From NCBI GenBank assembly GCA_963785415.1, contig CAWAVB010000001.1, positions 1,860,001 to 1,924,000 of the forward strand: DNA of 64,000 nucleotides, in the 5' to 3' direction. How positions within the stretch are numbered: the first letter of the stretch is position 1; each line of letters starts with the position of its first letter. This DNA is from Bog-793 sp963785415. GTDB taxonomy: Bacteria > Actinomycetota > Acidimicrobiia > Acidimicrobiales > Bog-793. The translations under genes were made by a program, and so were the position numbers. The notes under the pieces were generated by a model. That model was not told the origin of the DNA, did not search any database, and worked only from the letters and a program-made list of their open reading frames with translations. Shown here one piece after another: positions 44,224 through 52,648 of the stretch.

Positions 44224-44868
44224 GTGAATAGAACCGAACTGATTGGGGCAATCAGTGGTGACACAGGATTGACCCGTCAGCAATCGGAGTCCGCGCTCGA
44301 TTCGCTCGTTTACGAGATCACCAGGGGCGTGCGGACGGGGGTTCCGATTCGTATCACTGGTTTTGGCACATTCAAACTTCGGGAACGCAAGGCGCGTAGC
44401 GGACGGAATCCGCAAACGGGTGCTCCCGTCTTCATCAGGGCTTCGAAGGGTATTGGTTTCACCCCCGGCGTCCAGTTGAAGTCGGATCTGAACTCGACCG
44501 CCGTCCTTCAGAAGCCGGCGCCCGCGCCGGTCGTGAAGAAGGCCGCTCCCGCACGTCGAGCCGCTCCCAAGAAGGCGGCGAGGAAGGCTGGAGGTAGAAG
44601 AATGGTGAAAAAGGCTGCAGCGAAGAAGGTCGTGAGGAAGGCTGCAGCGAAGAAGGTCGTAAAACGCGCTCCGGCCAAGAAGGTAGTGAAGAAGGCCGCG
44701 GCGAAGAAGGTCGTGAAGCGGGCTCCGGCCAAGAAGGCCCCAGCCAAGAAGCGGCCAGCGAAGAAGGTCGTAAAGCGGGCTCCGGCCAAGAAGGCCCCAG
44801 CCAAGAAGCGGCCAGCGAAGAAGGCAGCGGCCAAGAAGGCCACCGCCCGTCGCACCGCACGACGCTGA
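44224..44868 (+). CDS. hup: HU-family nucleoid protein with Lys/Ala/Pro-rich tail
   Basis: The 214-aa product begins with an HU fold of about 90 residues: NRTELIGAISGDTGLTRQQS, the ITGFGTFKLRERKARSGRNP beta-arm base, and RNPQTGAPVFI. The rest is a tail of KKVVKRAPAKKA-like repeats, as in mycobacterial and streptomycete HupB/HupS with histone-H1-like tails that compact DNA. GTG 44224 is preferred because AGGAGG lies 5 nt upstream; a longer frame from 44161 would cover the promoter region. A strong terminator follows. It is adjacent to the relaxase block. Confidence 0.93.
   Translation: MNRTELIGAISGDTGLTRQQSESALDSLVYEITRGVRTGVPIRITGFGTFKLRERKARSGRNPQTGAPVFIRASKGIGFTPGVQLKSDLNSTAVLQKPAPAPVVKKAAPARRAAPKKAARKAGGRRMVKKAAAKKVVRKAAAKKVVKRAPAKKVVKKAAAKKVVKRAPAKKAPAKKRPAKKVVKRAPAKKAPAKKRPAKKAAAKKATARRTARR
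44701..44814 (+). repeat. 57-bp tandem repeat in the HU tail
   Basis: Two 19-codon units (44701-44757 and 44758-44814) are identical except for one base near their start. They encode KKVVKRAPAKKAPAKKRPA. Shorter KKVVKRAPAKK/KKVVKKAAAKK units precede them. Such repeats vary in number between strains of other actinobacteria. Confidence 0.8.
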
Positions 44869-44886
44869 AAGCGACAGGTAGCGAGT

Positions 44887-44930
44887 CCACCCTGAGCCCT
44901 GGCCCGCGGGCCAGGGCTCAGGGTGGTTTG
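44887..44930 (+). terminator. Strong rho-independent-type terminator after hup
   Basis: A perfect 40-bp palindrome (44887-44926; arms of 20 bases each, centre CCCG|CGGG) is followed by TTTGTTTAT. It begins 18 bp after the HU stop and ends just before the stop of the convergent PIG-L gene, so it may serve both transcripts, though only the + side has a T-run. Confidence 0.85.
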
Positions 44931-44931
44931 T

Positions 44932-45660
44932 TTATGTCTCGAGGAGCTTGAATCCTTCTGCTGCCGCGAACCCGTAAGGTGCGGCGAACTTCGCAGCCTC
45001 GGACCTGATCCGCTCGCGGAACGCGTGGAGACCGGGGCCTCCCTGCGTGTCCTGGTCCGGGATTCCCATCGTCGAACGCAGCTGACTGCGGTGTGCCAGC
45101 AGCGCCTCGATCTTGGTCTCCAGCGAATCGGTGATGTCCTCCACGTGATCGAGGGTGTCGGATTCGAACAACAGGATGGTGCTCGGCCGGTGCGGGGGCA
45201 GTCCGAGACCGGGGAAGAACAGCGGATCGTGTGCCGCGACGACCCCGTCGGTGAGAAGGAATCCGGCGTTGCGATGGTCGGGGTGGAGGCGGTGACGCTT
45301 CCACGGGTCGTGACCGAGCAGGACGTCAGGGGCGATCGTTCGGATCCATCGGGCGATCTCGCGCCGGTGGTCTCTGCTGGCCTCGAGCTCTCCGTCGGGC
45401 CATCCGAGGAAGACGACCTCCGTGGTGCCGCCCAGGACGCGTGCCGCGGCGCGTTGTTCTGCTTGTCGCGTCGCGACGAGCTCGGTCGGGTCCTGCGCGG
45501 CGTCCCAGCTCCCCTTCGAACCATCGGTGCAGACGAGGTGGAAGATCTCGCATCCGTCGCGGGTCCACTTGGCGAACGTGCCACCGCAGCCGAATTCGAT
45601 GTCGTCCGGGTGAGCGGCGATCGCGAGCGCGCGTCTCGGGGTCGGCAGGTTCGTCGTCAT
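44932..45660 (-). CDS. PIG-L/LmbE-family deacetylase
   Basis: The 242-aa product starts ALAIAAHPDDIEFGCGGTFA, with the zinc-binding AHPDD near residue 16, and later has GHDPWKRHRLHPDHRNAG with the third ligand His. The family removes N-acetyl groups from GlcNAc-containing molecules such as mycothiol or GPI precursors. HLVCTDGSKGSW resembles MshB and Mca-type enzymes but the exact substrate cannot be told. It lies upstream of nothing obvious in mycothiol synthesis here. cofC is 52 bp upstream on the same strand. Confidence 0.87.
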   Translation of the reverse strand: MTTNLPTPRRALAIAAHPDDIEFGCGGTFAKWTRDGCEIFHLVCTDGSKGSWDAAQDPTELVATRQAEQRAAARVLGGTTEVVFLGWPDGELEASRDHRREIARWIRTIAPDVLLGHDPWKRHRLHPDHRNAGFLLTDGVVAAHDPLFFPGLGLPPHRPSTILLFESDTLDHVEDITDSLETKIEALLAHRSQLRSTMGIPDQDTQGGPGLHAFRERIRSEAAKFAAPYGFAAAEGFKLLET

Positions 45661-45712
45661 CTCCGCGGCGCGACTTGGCGGGCGATGCGGCTCGCGGCTT
45701 GCCGTGGTGCGA

Positions 45713-46321
45713 TCACCTTCTCGTTCCTCCGGCGGCGGTCGCCGGGCCTCCCGCGCCAGGCGGGTCGACGCGGGCGAGGAGCGCGAGGTCGGCGGGCACG
45801 TCGACGTCCGTGGACAGCCGCCAGTCGTCGATAACGGTGAGGCGCAGCCCGAGCCGTTCTGCCTCCGCCCGGTGGCGGTCGAAGGATCCCGGCCCGTACG
45901 AGAATCGGAATCCCGTTGCTGTCGGCACCGCGGCGACGTTCGTGCCGTCGTGTTCGCGATCCGGGGCGAGGGTCACCTCGGAGGGCACTCCGAATCCGGA
46001 GAGGTCGTTCACGAAGGGAAGATCGGCGTGGGCGACGACAGCGAGGGAGAAGCCCTGCTCCGCGAGGTAGCGGACACCAGCCTCGACCGCGGCCGAGAGC
46101 CCCAGTCCTGGTGCATACAGGACGGTCGCTCTCCGGCCGATTGCCCAGTCTGCGACGTCGCCGTCGTCGCAGACGACGTAGACAGGCGCTCCGCTCGCGG
46201 CCGACACCGCGATATCGGCGAGATCGCGAGCGAGCCGGCGCCTCGCCGAGTCGTCGAGCGCCGGCGCGAGTCGCCGCTTGGCCAGCCCGAAGGATTTCAC
46301 CGGGATGAGGACGGCGCGCAC
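45713..46321 (-). CDS. cofC: 2-phospho-L-lactate (phosphoenolpyruvate) guanylyltransferase
   Basis: CofC/FbiD makes the GDP-activated intermediate for coenzyme F420. The 202-aa product starts RAVLIPVKSFGLAKRRLAPA, the conserved first segment with nucleotide-binding Lys. It also has VVAHADLPFVNDLSGF (metal site), LAPDREHDGTNVAAVP and FRFSYGPGSFDRHRAEAERL. All are diagnostic for this family. GTG 46321 gives the canonical N-terminus. Other F420 genes are not in the window. F420 use is widespread in actinobacteria. Confidence 0.93.
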   Translation of the reverse strand: MRAVLIPVKSFGLAKRRLAPALDDSARRRLARDLADIAVSAASGAPVYVVCDDGDVADWAIGRRATVLYAPGLGLSAAVEAGVRYLAEQGFSLAVVAHADLPFVNDLSGFGVPSEVTLAPDREHDGTNVAAVPTATGFRFSYGPGSFDRHRAEAERLGLRLTVIDDWRLSTDVDVPADLALLARVDPPGAGGPATAAGGTRR

Positions 46322-46585
46322 CGAGTCATTGTACGGAAGGAGCGCATGCGGGCCTCGACGCGGCCGCCGCGGCGAGGCGGCGATTGCGGTGCGCGTCGAT
46401 CCGATGTCGTCGGGTTCAAGCGGACGCGCTCTCTCGGGGACTCTCGCGGTGCCTCGGGTGGGGGTCCACCATCGTGAGTTGGCGCTCTCGAGGGAATCTG
46501 GGCCCGTAGCGCGCTTACCCGGGGATGTGGCACGACCTTGAGTGCGGCCGACGCCACGAGCCTGGGTGAATCTCGAACTACTCGA

Positions 46586-49291
46586 TCACCGGGCCTTCAA
46601 TCGACGCTCGACAAAGACGATCCCTTCGCTGGCCCGGCGAGTCAGCTTGAAGCCTTGTTTCTGGAACACGGCGATCATGTGCGCGTTGCCAATGGCTGTT
46701 TCCGCGCAAACGCTGCGAATTCCCCATAAGTGTCCCCACGAAGGTGCAGTCTCGAGGCAGTAGCTGGTCAACAGATTGCCGAGGCCGCGCCTCTGCCACG
46801 GGTCCGCTACGAGCACGGCGTACTCGGCGCGCAGATGGGCGGCGTCGGCGACGAGCCGGCCGACGCCAGCGAGCTTTGTTGATCCGTCCGCGTCCTCGAC
46901 TTCGGCGACGATCGCGAGCTCGCGGTCGTAGTCGATGAAACAGAAGCGCGACGCGAACTCGTGAGTGTGCCTTACCATCGAGCTGAAGCGCTGGGAGATC
47001 GTCTGGTCCGAGCAGGCGTCGAGCATCTCATGCCAAGCCGGCTCGTCCTCGGGCCTGATCGGGCGCAGCGTCACCTTGAGCCCGTCCGAGGTTGTCGCCT
47101 CCCGCTCGTAGTCCTCGGGGTACGGGAGTATGGCGAGGTGCGAGAACGGCGGCATCTCACGCCCGACGAGCGACTGGTCCACTACGGCTCTCGCGTCAAG
47201 GGCGATCGCCCCATCCGCGCTGACGAGCAGCGGGTTGATTTCGATCTCACTGAGTTCGGGATAGTCAGCAACCAGGTACGAAAAGCGCATGACGACTTCC
47301 AACAGCGCGTCGAGGTCGACGGCCCGCCGCCCCCTGTGCCCGTCGAGCAGCGGCCAGATCCGAAGCGACTGGAGCATCCCCAGCGCTAGGCGCTCGTTGA
47401 GCGGCGGCAGCTCGAGGGCCTGGTCGCGCAGAACCTCCGTAGCTACGCCGCCGGCGCCGAGCAGAAGAACGGCACCGAAGATCGGGTCCTTGCGAGCACC
47501 GAGCACGAGCTCGTAACCACCCGAGGTCCGCACCATCGGCTGGACCGTCACGCCCTGTATGTCTGCCTCGGGGAGGCGCTTCTGGACGGACGCGACGATA
47601 CGGTCGTATGCCGCCCGCACTGCGGCCGCGTCTGTCAACCTGAGCTCGACCCCGCCAACGTCGGTCTTGTGCGTGACATCGGGCGAGCGGACCTTCAGTA
47701 CGACCGGATAGCCCATCTGCTCGGCGGCGACGACGGCGTCATCAGCGGTCAACGCCGGCAGCGGCTTGGTGAAGGGGATCTCGTACGCGTCGAGCAGGGC
47801 TTTCGAGGAGGTCTCTGAGAGGACGCCAGTCCCCTCGGCGAGCACCGCGCTCATCAGCTCCTTGGCGCGCTGGCGGTCGATCGCGAAACCAACGGGAATG
47901 CTGCGCGGCGTCTCGTGCAATGTTTCGAGGTTCCGGCCGTACGACACGAGGTTCATCAGCGCGCCGATCGCCTGCTCGGGATAGGCGTACGCGGCCACCC
48001 CACCAACACCGAGGCGCTGGCGTCCCTCGCGCACGGACTGCCCGCCCATCCAGGCGGCCAGGACCGGCTTGGACGACCCGTGCCGCGCTGCGAGCACGGC
48101 GTCGGCGGTCGCGGTGGCATCGGTCATCGCTTGTGGCGTGAGGATCGTCAGCACGGCGTCAACGTCCTCGTCAGCCAGTACGGCCTGCACCGCCTCTCCG
48201 TATCGCTTGGCGGGCGCGTCGCCGAGCACGTCGACCGGATTACCGTGCGACCAGGCCTCAGGCAGCACCTCGTTGAGCGCCTTGAGCGTCACCGGCTGGA
48301 GCTCCGCCAAAACGCCGTCACGTGCGAGCAAGGCGTCCGCCGCCATGACCCCAGGTCCGCCCGCGTTCGTCACTACCGCGAGGCGTGAGCGGTGAAGGGG
48401 GCGTTCACGCGCGAGTAGCTCAGCTGCATCGAACACGTCCTCGATCCGGCCGACGCGCACCGCGCCCGCGCGGCGCAACGCGGCGTCATAGACAGCGTCC
48501 TCGCCGACCATCGCGCCGGTGTGGGACACCGCGGCCTGAGCCGACGCGGCAAAGCGCCCCGCTTTGTAGACGATGATCGGTTTGGTACGGGAGAAAGCGC
48601 GCGCAGCGGACATGAACTTGCGCGGCTGAGTCACCGTCTCTATGTAGAGGAAGATCGCACGCGTGTGCGCATCTTGCGCGAGAAAGTCGATCAAGTCGCC
48701 GAGGTCGACATCGACCATATTGCCGACGGAGACGACCTGAGAAAAGCCGATCTGCTGAGCGGCTGCCCAGTCGATGACTGATGTCACGAGCGCTCCTGAT
48801 TGCGAGACGAACGCGATATGGCCATCGATCGGCATCGTTTTGGCGAAGCTGGCGTTGAGTCGGTAACGCGGCACGATGAGTCCAAGACAGTTGGGCCCCA
48901 GCAGCCGCATGCCTTCATGACGTCCCAACTCCTCACGGAGGCGTTGTTCGAGCTCAGATCCCTCGGCGCCGGCTTCCCGGAAGCCAGCCGAGAGCACCGC
49001 CACGGCGGGCACGCCCCTCTCGCCGCAGGCGCCCACGACGTCGGGCACCGAAGCGGCGGGTGTACAAACGATGGCCAGGTCTGGCTTGGCCGGTGTCTCG
49101 GCGATGCTCGGGTAGGCCTGAATACCGCTGACCGATTCGCGGCCCGGGTTGATCGGATAGACCACTCCGTCAAAGCCCGCATCGACCAGGTTTCGTAGCA
49201 CGATGTGACCGAGCTGCGACGGCTCACGGCCAGCACCAACGACAGCTACACGGTGCGGGTTGAACATATTCTCAAGGTTGTGGACGCTCAC
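46586..49291 (-). CDS. ADP-forming acyl-CoA synthetase fused to a GNAT acetyltransferase (Pat-like)
   Basis: The 901-aa product has a CoA-binding domain (VAVVGAGREPSQLGHIVLRN, about 12-130), a succinyl-CoA-ligase-like domain with AVSHTGAMVGED (the active His of ADP-forming synthetases), an ATP-grasp domain (VVLKVRSPDVTHKTDVGGV to GAVLLLGAGGV), and a C-terminal GNAT domain (about 735-895) with ADPWQRRGLGNLLTSYCLE. Enteric and actinobacterial Pat proteins with this layout acetylate lysines, for example of Acs. Keeping the His suggests it may also make acyl-CoA. Codon GC is lower than its neighbours. GTG 49291 or ATG 49267 could be the start. Confidence 0.88.
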   Translation of the reverse strand: MSVHNLENMFNPHRVAVVGAGREPSQLGHIVLRNLVDAGFDGVVYPINPGRESVSGIQAYPSIAETPAKPDLAIVCTPAASVPDVVGACGERGVPAVAVLSAGFREAGAEGSELEQRLREELGRHEGMRLLGPNCLGLIVPRYRLNASFAKTMPIDGHIAFVSQSGALVTSVIDWAAAQQIGFSQVVSVGNMVDVDLGDLIDFLAQDAHTRAIFLYIETVTQPRKFMSAARAFSRTKPIIVYKAGRFAASAQAAVSHTGAMVGEDAVYDAALRRAGAVRVGRIEDVFDAAELLARERPLHRSRLAVVTNAGGPGVMAADALLARDGVLAELQPVTLKALNEVLPEAWSHGNPVDVLGDAPAKRYGEAVQAVLADEDVDAVLTILTPQAMTDATATADAVLAARHGSSKPVLAAWMGGQSVREGRQRLGVGGVAAYAYPEQAIGALMNLVSYGRNLETLHETPRSIPVGFAIDRQRAKELMSAVLAEGTGVLSETSSKALLDAYEIPFTKPLPALTADDAVVAAEQMGYPVVLKVRSPDVTHKTDVGGVELRLTDAAAVRAAYDRIVASVQKRLPEADIQGVTVQPMVRTSGGYELVLGARKDPIFGAVLLLGAGGVATEVLRDQALELPPLNERLALGMLQSLRIWPLLDGHRGRRAVDLDALLEVVMRFSYLVADYPELSEIEINPLLVSADGAIALDARAVVDQSLVGREMPPFSHLAILPYPEDYEREATTSDGLKVTLRPIRPEDEPAWHEMLDACSDQTISQRFSSMVRHTHEFASRFCFIDYDRELAIVAEVEDADGSTKLAGVGRLVADAAHLRAEYAVLVADPWQRRGLGNLLTSYCLETAPSWGHLWGIRSVCAETAIGNAHMIAVFQKQGFKLTRRASEGIVFVERRLKAR

Positions 49292-49316
49292 ATTTGGAGA
49301 TTATGTCAGACGCACG

Positions 49317-49615
49317 GTTGATCCCAGTCAGCTCGCGTCGTGGACGTTCGCGGGGAGGCCCCGAACGGCCGGAATTCTCGGCTCGATGTGGGCTGCCGGT
49401 GACGCGCTCGACAATGTGATGGCCGAGAGCTCGTCCGGAACGCGCCAGGGGAACTCGTCAACCGCCCACACTGGGAGACGAACGCCGGATCCGCCCCGGC
49501 GGCCTTCGGATGGATCGAGGCCCTCCACAACCCGTGCAGGCGCCACCACTCGATCGGCTCCCTCAGCCTCGTCAAGTTCGAGTCCCGTCATACCGACGCC
49601 GCGGTTGCGGCATGA
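49317..49615 (+). pseudogene. IS3-family transposase OrfB relic (frameshifted)
   Basis: Frame one reads DPSQLASWTFAGRPRTAG and GDALDNVMAESSSGT, matching the SQYxSxxF and GDxxDNAMAESFxGT motifs with the catalytic Glu of IS3-family integrases. At about 49440 homology moves to another frame: GELVNRPHWETN, FGWIEALHNPCRRHHSIGSL, SLVKFES, then a stop. This is the usual C-terminal WIExxYNxxRxHSSLG region. Upstream parts and inverted repeats are not visible. It is a decayed IS copy between the Pat-like and HDAC-like genes. Confidence 0.82.
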
Positions 49616-49728
49616 TCACCACAGTCGACCGGTACGCAGAGCCGGCGGCAGCTCAAAGGGAACAACACTGGACTGTCAGACTTGTGTTCGTCGGACTCGC
49701 CAACGGACACCCGACCTAAAGTGACTTC

Positions 49729-50769
49729 GTGCTCGTCGTCGCAGGCTCATCCGAACTCGATCGGCACCAAGTCCCCTACGGAAACCCCGAGCGCCCTGCC
49801 CGCGTACAGGCCGCGCTCGATGGAATCAGCATCGCCGGTCTGTCAGAGGTCGCCATCTTCCTGGAGGCGCGCCGCGCCACCGAGGCCGAGATCACCCGAG
49901 TCCACAGCCCGTTGTACCTGAGCTGGCTCCGAGAGTTCTGCGCGAGTGGTGGTGGCGCCATCGACTTCGACACCCACGCGAGCGAGGGCACCTGGGATAC
50001 CGCGTTACTTGCCGCCGGCGGCGTGCTCGGCGCGGTCGACGCGCTCGCGAGTGGAATCGGCGACGTCGCGTTCGTCGCGGCCAGACCCCCAGGACATCAC
50101 GCCCAAGCAAGCAAGGCAATGGGCTTTTGCTTCCTGAACAACATCGCAATCGCCGCCGCGGAACTGGCCGATAGGGGCGAGCGCGTCTTCATCCTCGACT
50201 GGGACGTCCATCACGGAAATGGAACTCAGTCGACCTTCTGGGACGATCCACGCGTACTGTTCATCTCAACACATCAATGGCCCTTGTTCCCAGGGACCGG
50301 AAGAGCGGAGGAAATTGGCGGACCGAACGCGCTCGGCTTGAACCTCAACGTTCCGCTTCCGCCGGGCGCAACAGGAGACGTCGCCCTGAAGGCGTTCGAC
50401 GAGATCGTCGCCCCAGCCGTCGACAGCTTTTCCCCCTCCTGGGTCCTCGTCTCGGCCGGCTTCGACGCACACCGGGCCGACCCGCTCGCCAATCTCGCGC
50501 TCACTTCAGGCGATTTCGCCAACCTCGCGCGGCGCGCGCGCGAGTTTGCCCCTGGCACGGGTCGACTCGTGTTCGTGCTTGAGGGCGGCTACGACCTCGA
50601 CGCTTTGCGGCTTTCGGTGGGGGCGACCCTCGCGGCGGTGCTCGGGTCGCCATTCGCCGCCGAAGCGGCCTCGTCTGGAGGGCCAGGATCCGACGCTGTG
50701 CGACACGCCCTTGAGGTGCATGCGAGGCAGCGTGCACTCCACCTCGACGATCGAGGAGGGGCGAAGTAG
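49729..50769 (+). CDS. Histone-deacetylase-family (AcuC-like) protein
   Basis: The 346-aa product is a complete class-II-like HDAC fold. AARPPGHHAQASKAMGFCFL carries the catalytic His pair, ILDWDVHHGNGTQ gives zinc ligands Asp and His, and LVSAGFDAHRADPLANL the third ligand Asp. FVLEGGYDLDAL is the C-terminal Gly/Tyr motif. Bacterial members deacetylate proteins (AcuC on Acs), acetylpolyamines or other amides. It lies close to the Pat-like acetyltransferase and may oppose it. GTG 49729 is used; lower-GC codon use continues from the preceding gene. Confidence 0.9.
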   Translation: MLVVAGSSELDRHQVPYGNPERPARVQAALDGISIAGLSEVAIFLEARRATEAEITRVHSPLYLSWLREFCASGGGAIDFDTHASEGTWDTALLAAGGVLGAVDALASGIGDVAFVAARPPGHHAQASKAMGFCFLNNIAIAAAELADRGERVFILDWDVHHGNGTQSTFWDDPRVLFISTHQWPLFPGTGRAEEIGGPNALGLNLNVPLPPGATGDVALKAFDEIVAPAVDSFSPSWVLVSAGFDAHRADPLANLALTSGDFANLARRAREFAPGTGRLVFVLEGGYDLDALRLSVGATLAAVLGSPFAAEAASSGGPGSDAVRHALEVHARQRALHLDDRGGAK

Positions 50770-50893
50770 AGCCCTTGGCGGATCTCGTCGCGTCCACCGG
50801 TTGTAGTCGCCCTCCGAAACAGACCGGGCATTAGCGTGTGATGCGTGATCGGCAACCCACGTCCCCGCGGAATGTGCGGTCCGTGAGGCGTCG

Positions 50894-51931
50894 ATGAGCC
50901 TCGTCGTGCTCGGTGCGGGTTCCTGGGGGACGACAATCGCTTCGCTCGTTTCGGCGCGCACACCGACGACGCTCTGGGCCCGGTCGGAGTCGGTTGCCGC
51001 CGAAATACGCGATCGCCGGACGAACGCCTCGTATCTGGGGGACTTCCCGCTGTCGGATCGACTGCGCGCGACGTCGTCGCTCGACGACGCCCTGAACGGC
51101 GCCGAGCTCATCGTGATCGCGCTCCCGAGCCATGGGGTGCGCGCGGTGCTCAGCGAGACAGCGCGGGCGGTGCCGGAGGGCGTGCCCGTTCTCAGCCTGT
51201 CGAAGGGCCTCGAGCAGGGGACGATGGCCCGTATCTCGCAGATCGTCGACGCGTGCTGGCCGGGGCATCCCGTCGGTGTCCTCACGGGCCCGAACCTCGC
51301 CGCGGAGGTGTGCGAGGGGCAACCCACGGCGTCGGTTATCGCGTTCGCTGACGAGGACCTGGCCGCCGAGATCCGGGACCTCTTCGCGACCGAGACCCTC
51401 CGCCTCTACACAAACCCCGACGTGACCGGCTGTGAGATCGCTGGCGCAGTGAAGAACGTGCTCGCGATCGCGAGCGGGATGTCGGTAGGCCTCGGGTTCG
51501 GCGACAATACGCGGGCCGCCCTCATCACTCGCTCGCTCGCCGAACTCACCCGTCTCGGAGTCGCCATAGGAGGGGAGCCAGCCACCTTCGCGGGACTGGC
51601 CGGTCTGGGCGATCTGGTCGCGACGTGTACCAGCGCGAAGAGCAGGAATTTCTTGGTCGGCGTCGCGCTCGGGCGGGGTGAGTCGCTCGAGGACGTGGTC
51701 AGCCGGGCTCGCACGGTCGCCGAGGGCGTGAAGACCTGCCGGCCCGTCGTCGATCTCGCGGGCCACCTTGGCGTCGAGGTCCCGGTGGCGGAACAGGTCG
51801 TCGCGGTGTGCTACGAGAACCGTCCCCCTTCGGAGGCGATCCCACTGCTCATGCGGCGCGCGCCGAGATCCGAGGTCGAGGACCTCGTCAACCTGGGCGG
51901 CAGGATTCGTGACGAGCGTCGCGGCACGTGA
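50894..51931 (+). CDS. gpsA: NAD(P)-dependent glycerol-3-phosphate dehydrogenase
   Basis: GpsA makes sn-glycerol 3-phosphate from dihydroxyacetone phosphate for phospholipids. The 345-aa product starts LVVLGAGSWGTTIA (GxGxxG at residues 7-12), with LSKGLEQGTM, GVLTGPNLAAEVCEGQPTAS, and the catalytic Lys in GAVKNVLAIASGM. GLAGLGDLVATCTSAKSRNF is typical. It overlaps the probable start of rnhB. Confidence 0.95.
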   Translation: MSLVVLGAGSWGTTIASLVSARTPTTLWARSESVAAEIRDRRTNASYLGDFPLSDRLRATSSLDDALNGAELIVIALPSHGVRAVLSETARAVPEGVPVLSLSKGLEQGTMARISQIVDACWPGHPVGVLTGPNLAAEVCEGQPTASVIAFADEDLAAEIRDLFATETLRLYTNPDVTGCEIAGAVKNVLAIASGMSVGLGFGDNTRAALITRSLAELTRLGVAIGGEPATFAGLAGLGDLVATCTSAKSRNFLVGVALGRGESLEDVVSRARTVAEGVKTCRPVVDLAGHLGVEVPVAEQVVAVCYENRPPSEAIPLLMRRAPRSEVEDLVNLGGRIRDERRGT

Positions 51932-52613
51932 CCGGCTCACCGGCCGTCCGGTCGCGGCTGGAACGCGTCGGGACGCCGGTTGCGAGGTGGAGTCCGAGCT
52001 CATCGCGGCGGGATGCCGAACCGTCGCCGGGATCGACGAGGTCGGTCGCGGCGCCTGGGCGGGCCCGCTGACCGTCGGGGTGGTGGTCGTGACCGGGTCC
52101 CAGATCGGCACGCTCCCGGTCGGGCTGCGCGACTCGAAGCTGTTGTCGCCGCGCCGGCGCGAGCAGCTCTTCTCGGCTCTTGTGCGCGACGCCTGCCGCC
52201 GCGCCGTCGGACACGCCAGCGCCAAGGAGTGCGACCGGCTCGGCATGACCGCGGCACAACGCCTCGCCGCGGCCCGGGCGCTCGCGGCGCTCGGGGTCGT
52301 ACCGGACGGAATGATCGTCGACGGACCGCGGGATTTCTCGGGAATGGCCGGCGCGATCTGCGTGGTGAAGGCCGACCGCCTCTGCGCGGTCGTCGCGGCT
52401 GCCTCGATTATCGCCAAAGTCACCCGGGACCGGATGATGGTCGCGGCGGCGAACGTCCATCCCGGCTACGGGTTCGAGCGCAACAAGGGGTATGCGTCGT
52501 TCGAGCACCGGCTCGCGGTGGCGAAACTCGGCACCACGCCGATTCACCGGCTGAGCTGGTCCGTTTCCCCCGTCGATGTGGACGGCCAGGTGAGCTGCCC
52601 CGGGACGTCGTAG
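51909..52613 (+). CDS. rnhB: Ribonuclease HII
   Basis: RNase HII cuts RNA in RNA-DNA hybrids and removes misincorporated ribonucleotides. The product is 234 aa from GTG 51909. VAGIDEVGRGAWAGPL carries the metal-binding DEG, followed by LRDSKLLSPRRREQL, ASAKECDRLGM, VDGPRDFSG and VVAAASIIAKVTRDRMM. I chose 51909 because it gives an N-terminus close in length to that of other actinobacterial RnhB; GTG 51987 would give 208 aa and is possible. It overlaps the gpsA end by 23 nt. Confidence 0.92.
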   Translation: MTSVAARDRLTGRPVAAGTRRDAGCEVESELIAAGCRTVAGIDEVGRGAWAGPLTVGVVVVTGSQIGTLPVGLRDSKLLSPRRREQLFSALVRDACRRAVGHASAKECDRLGMTAAQRLAAARALAALGVVPDGMIVDGPRDFSGMAGAICVVKADRLCAVVAAASIIAKVTRDRMMVAAANVHPGYGFERNKGYASFEHRLAVAKLGTTPIHRLSWSVSPVDVDGQVSCPGTS

Positions 52614-52648
52614 GCGTCTCTCCGCCGCCAGCGGCTATAACGGGCCGA

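Noticed and set aside
46297..46585. Small genes in the gap between cofC and the Pat-like gene
   Set aside because: Frames on either strand lack a ribosome site and show Arg/Ser-rich shadow composition; no feature could be supported in this 264-bp gap.
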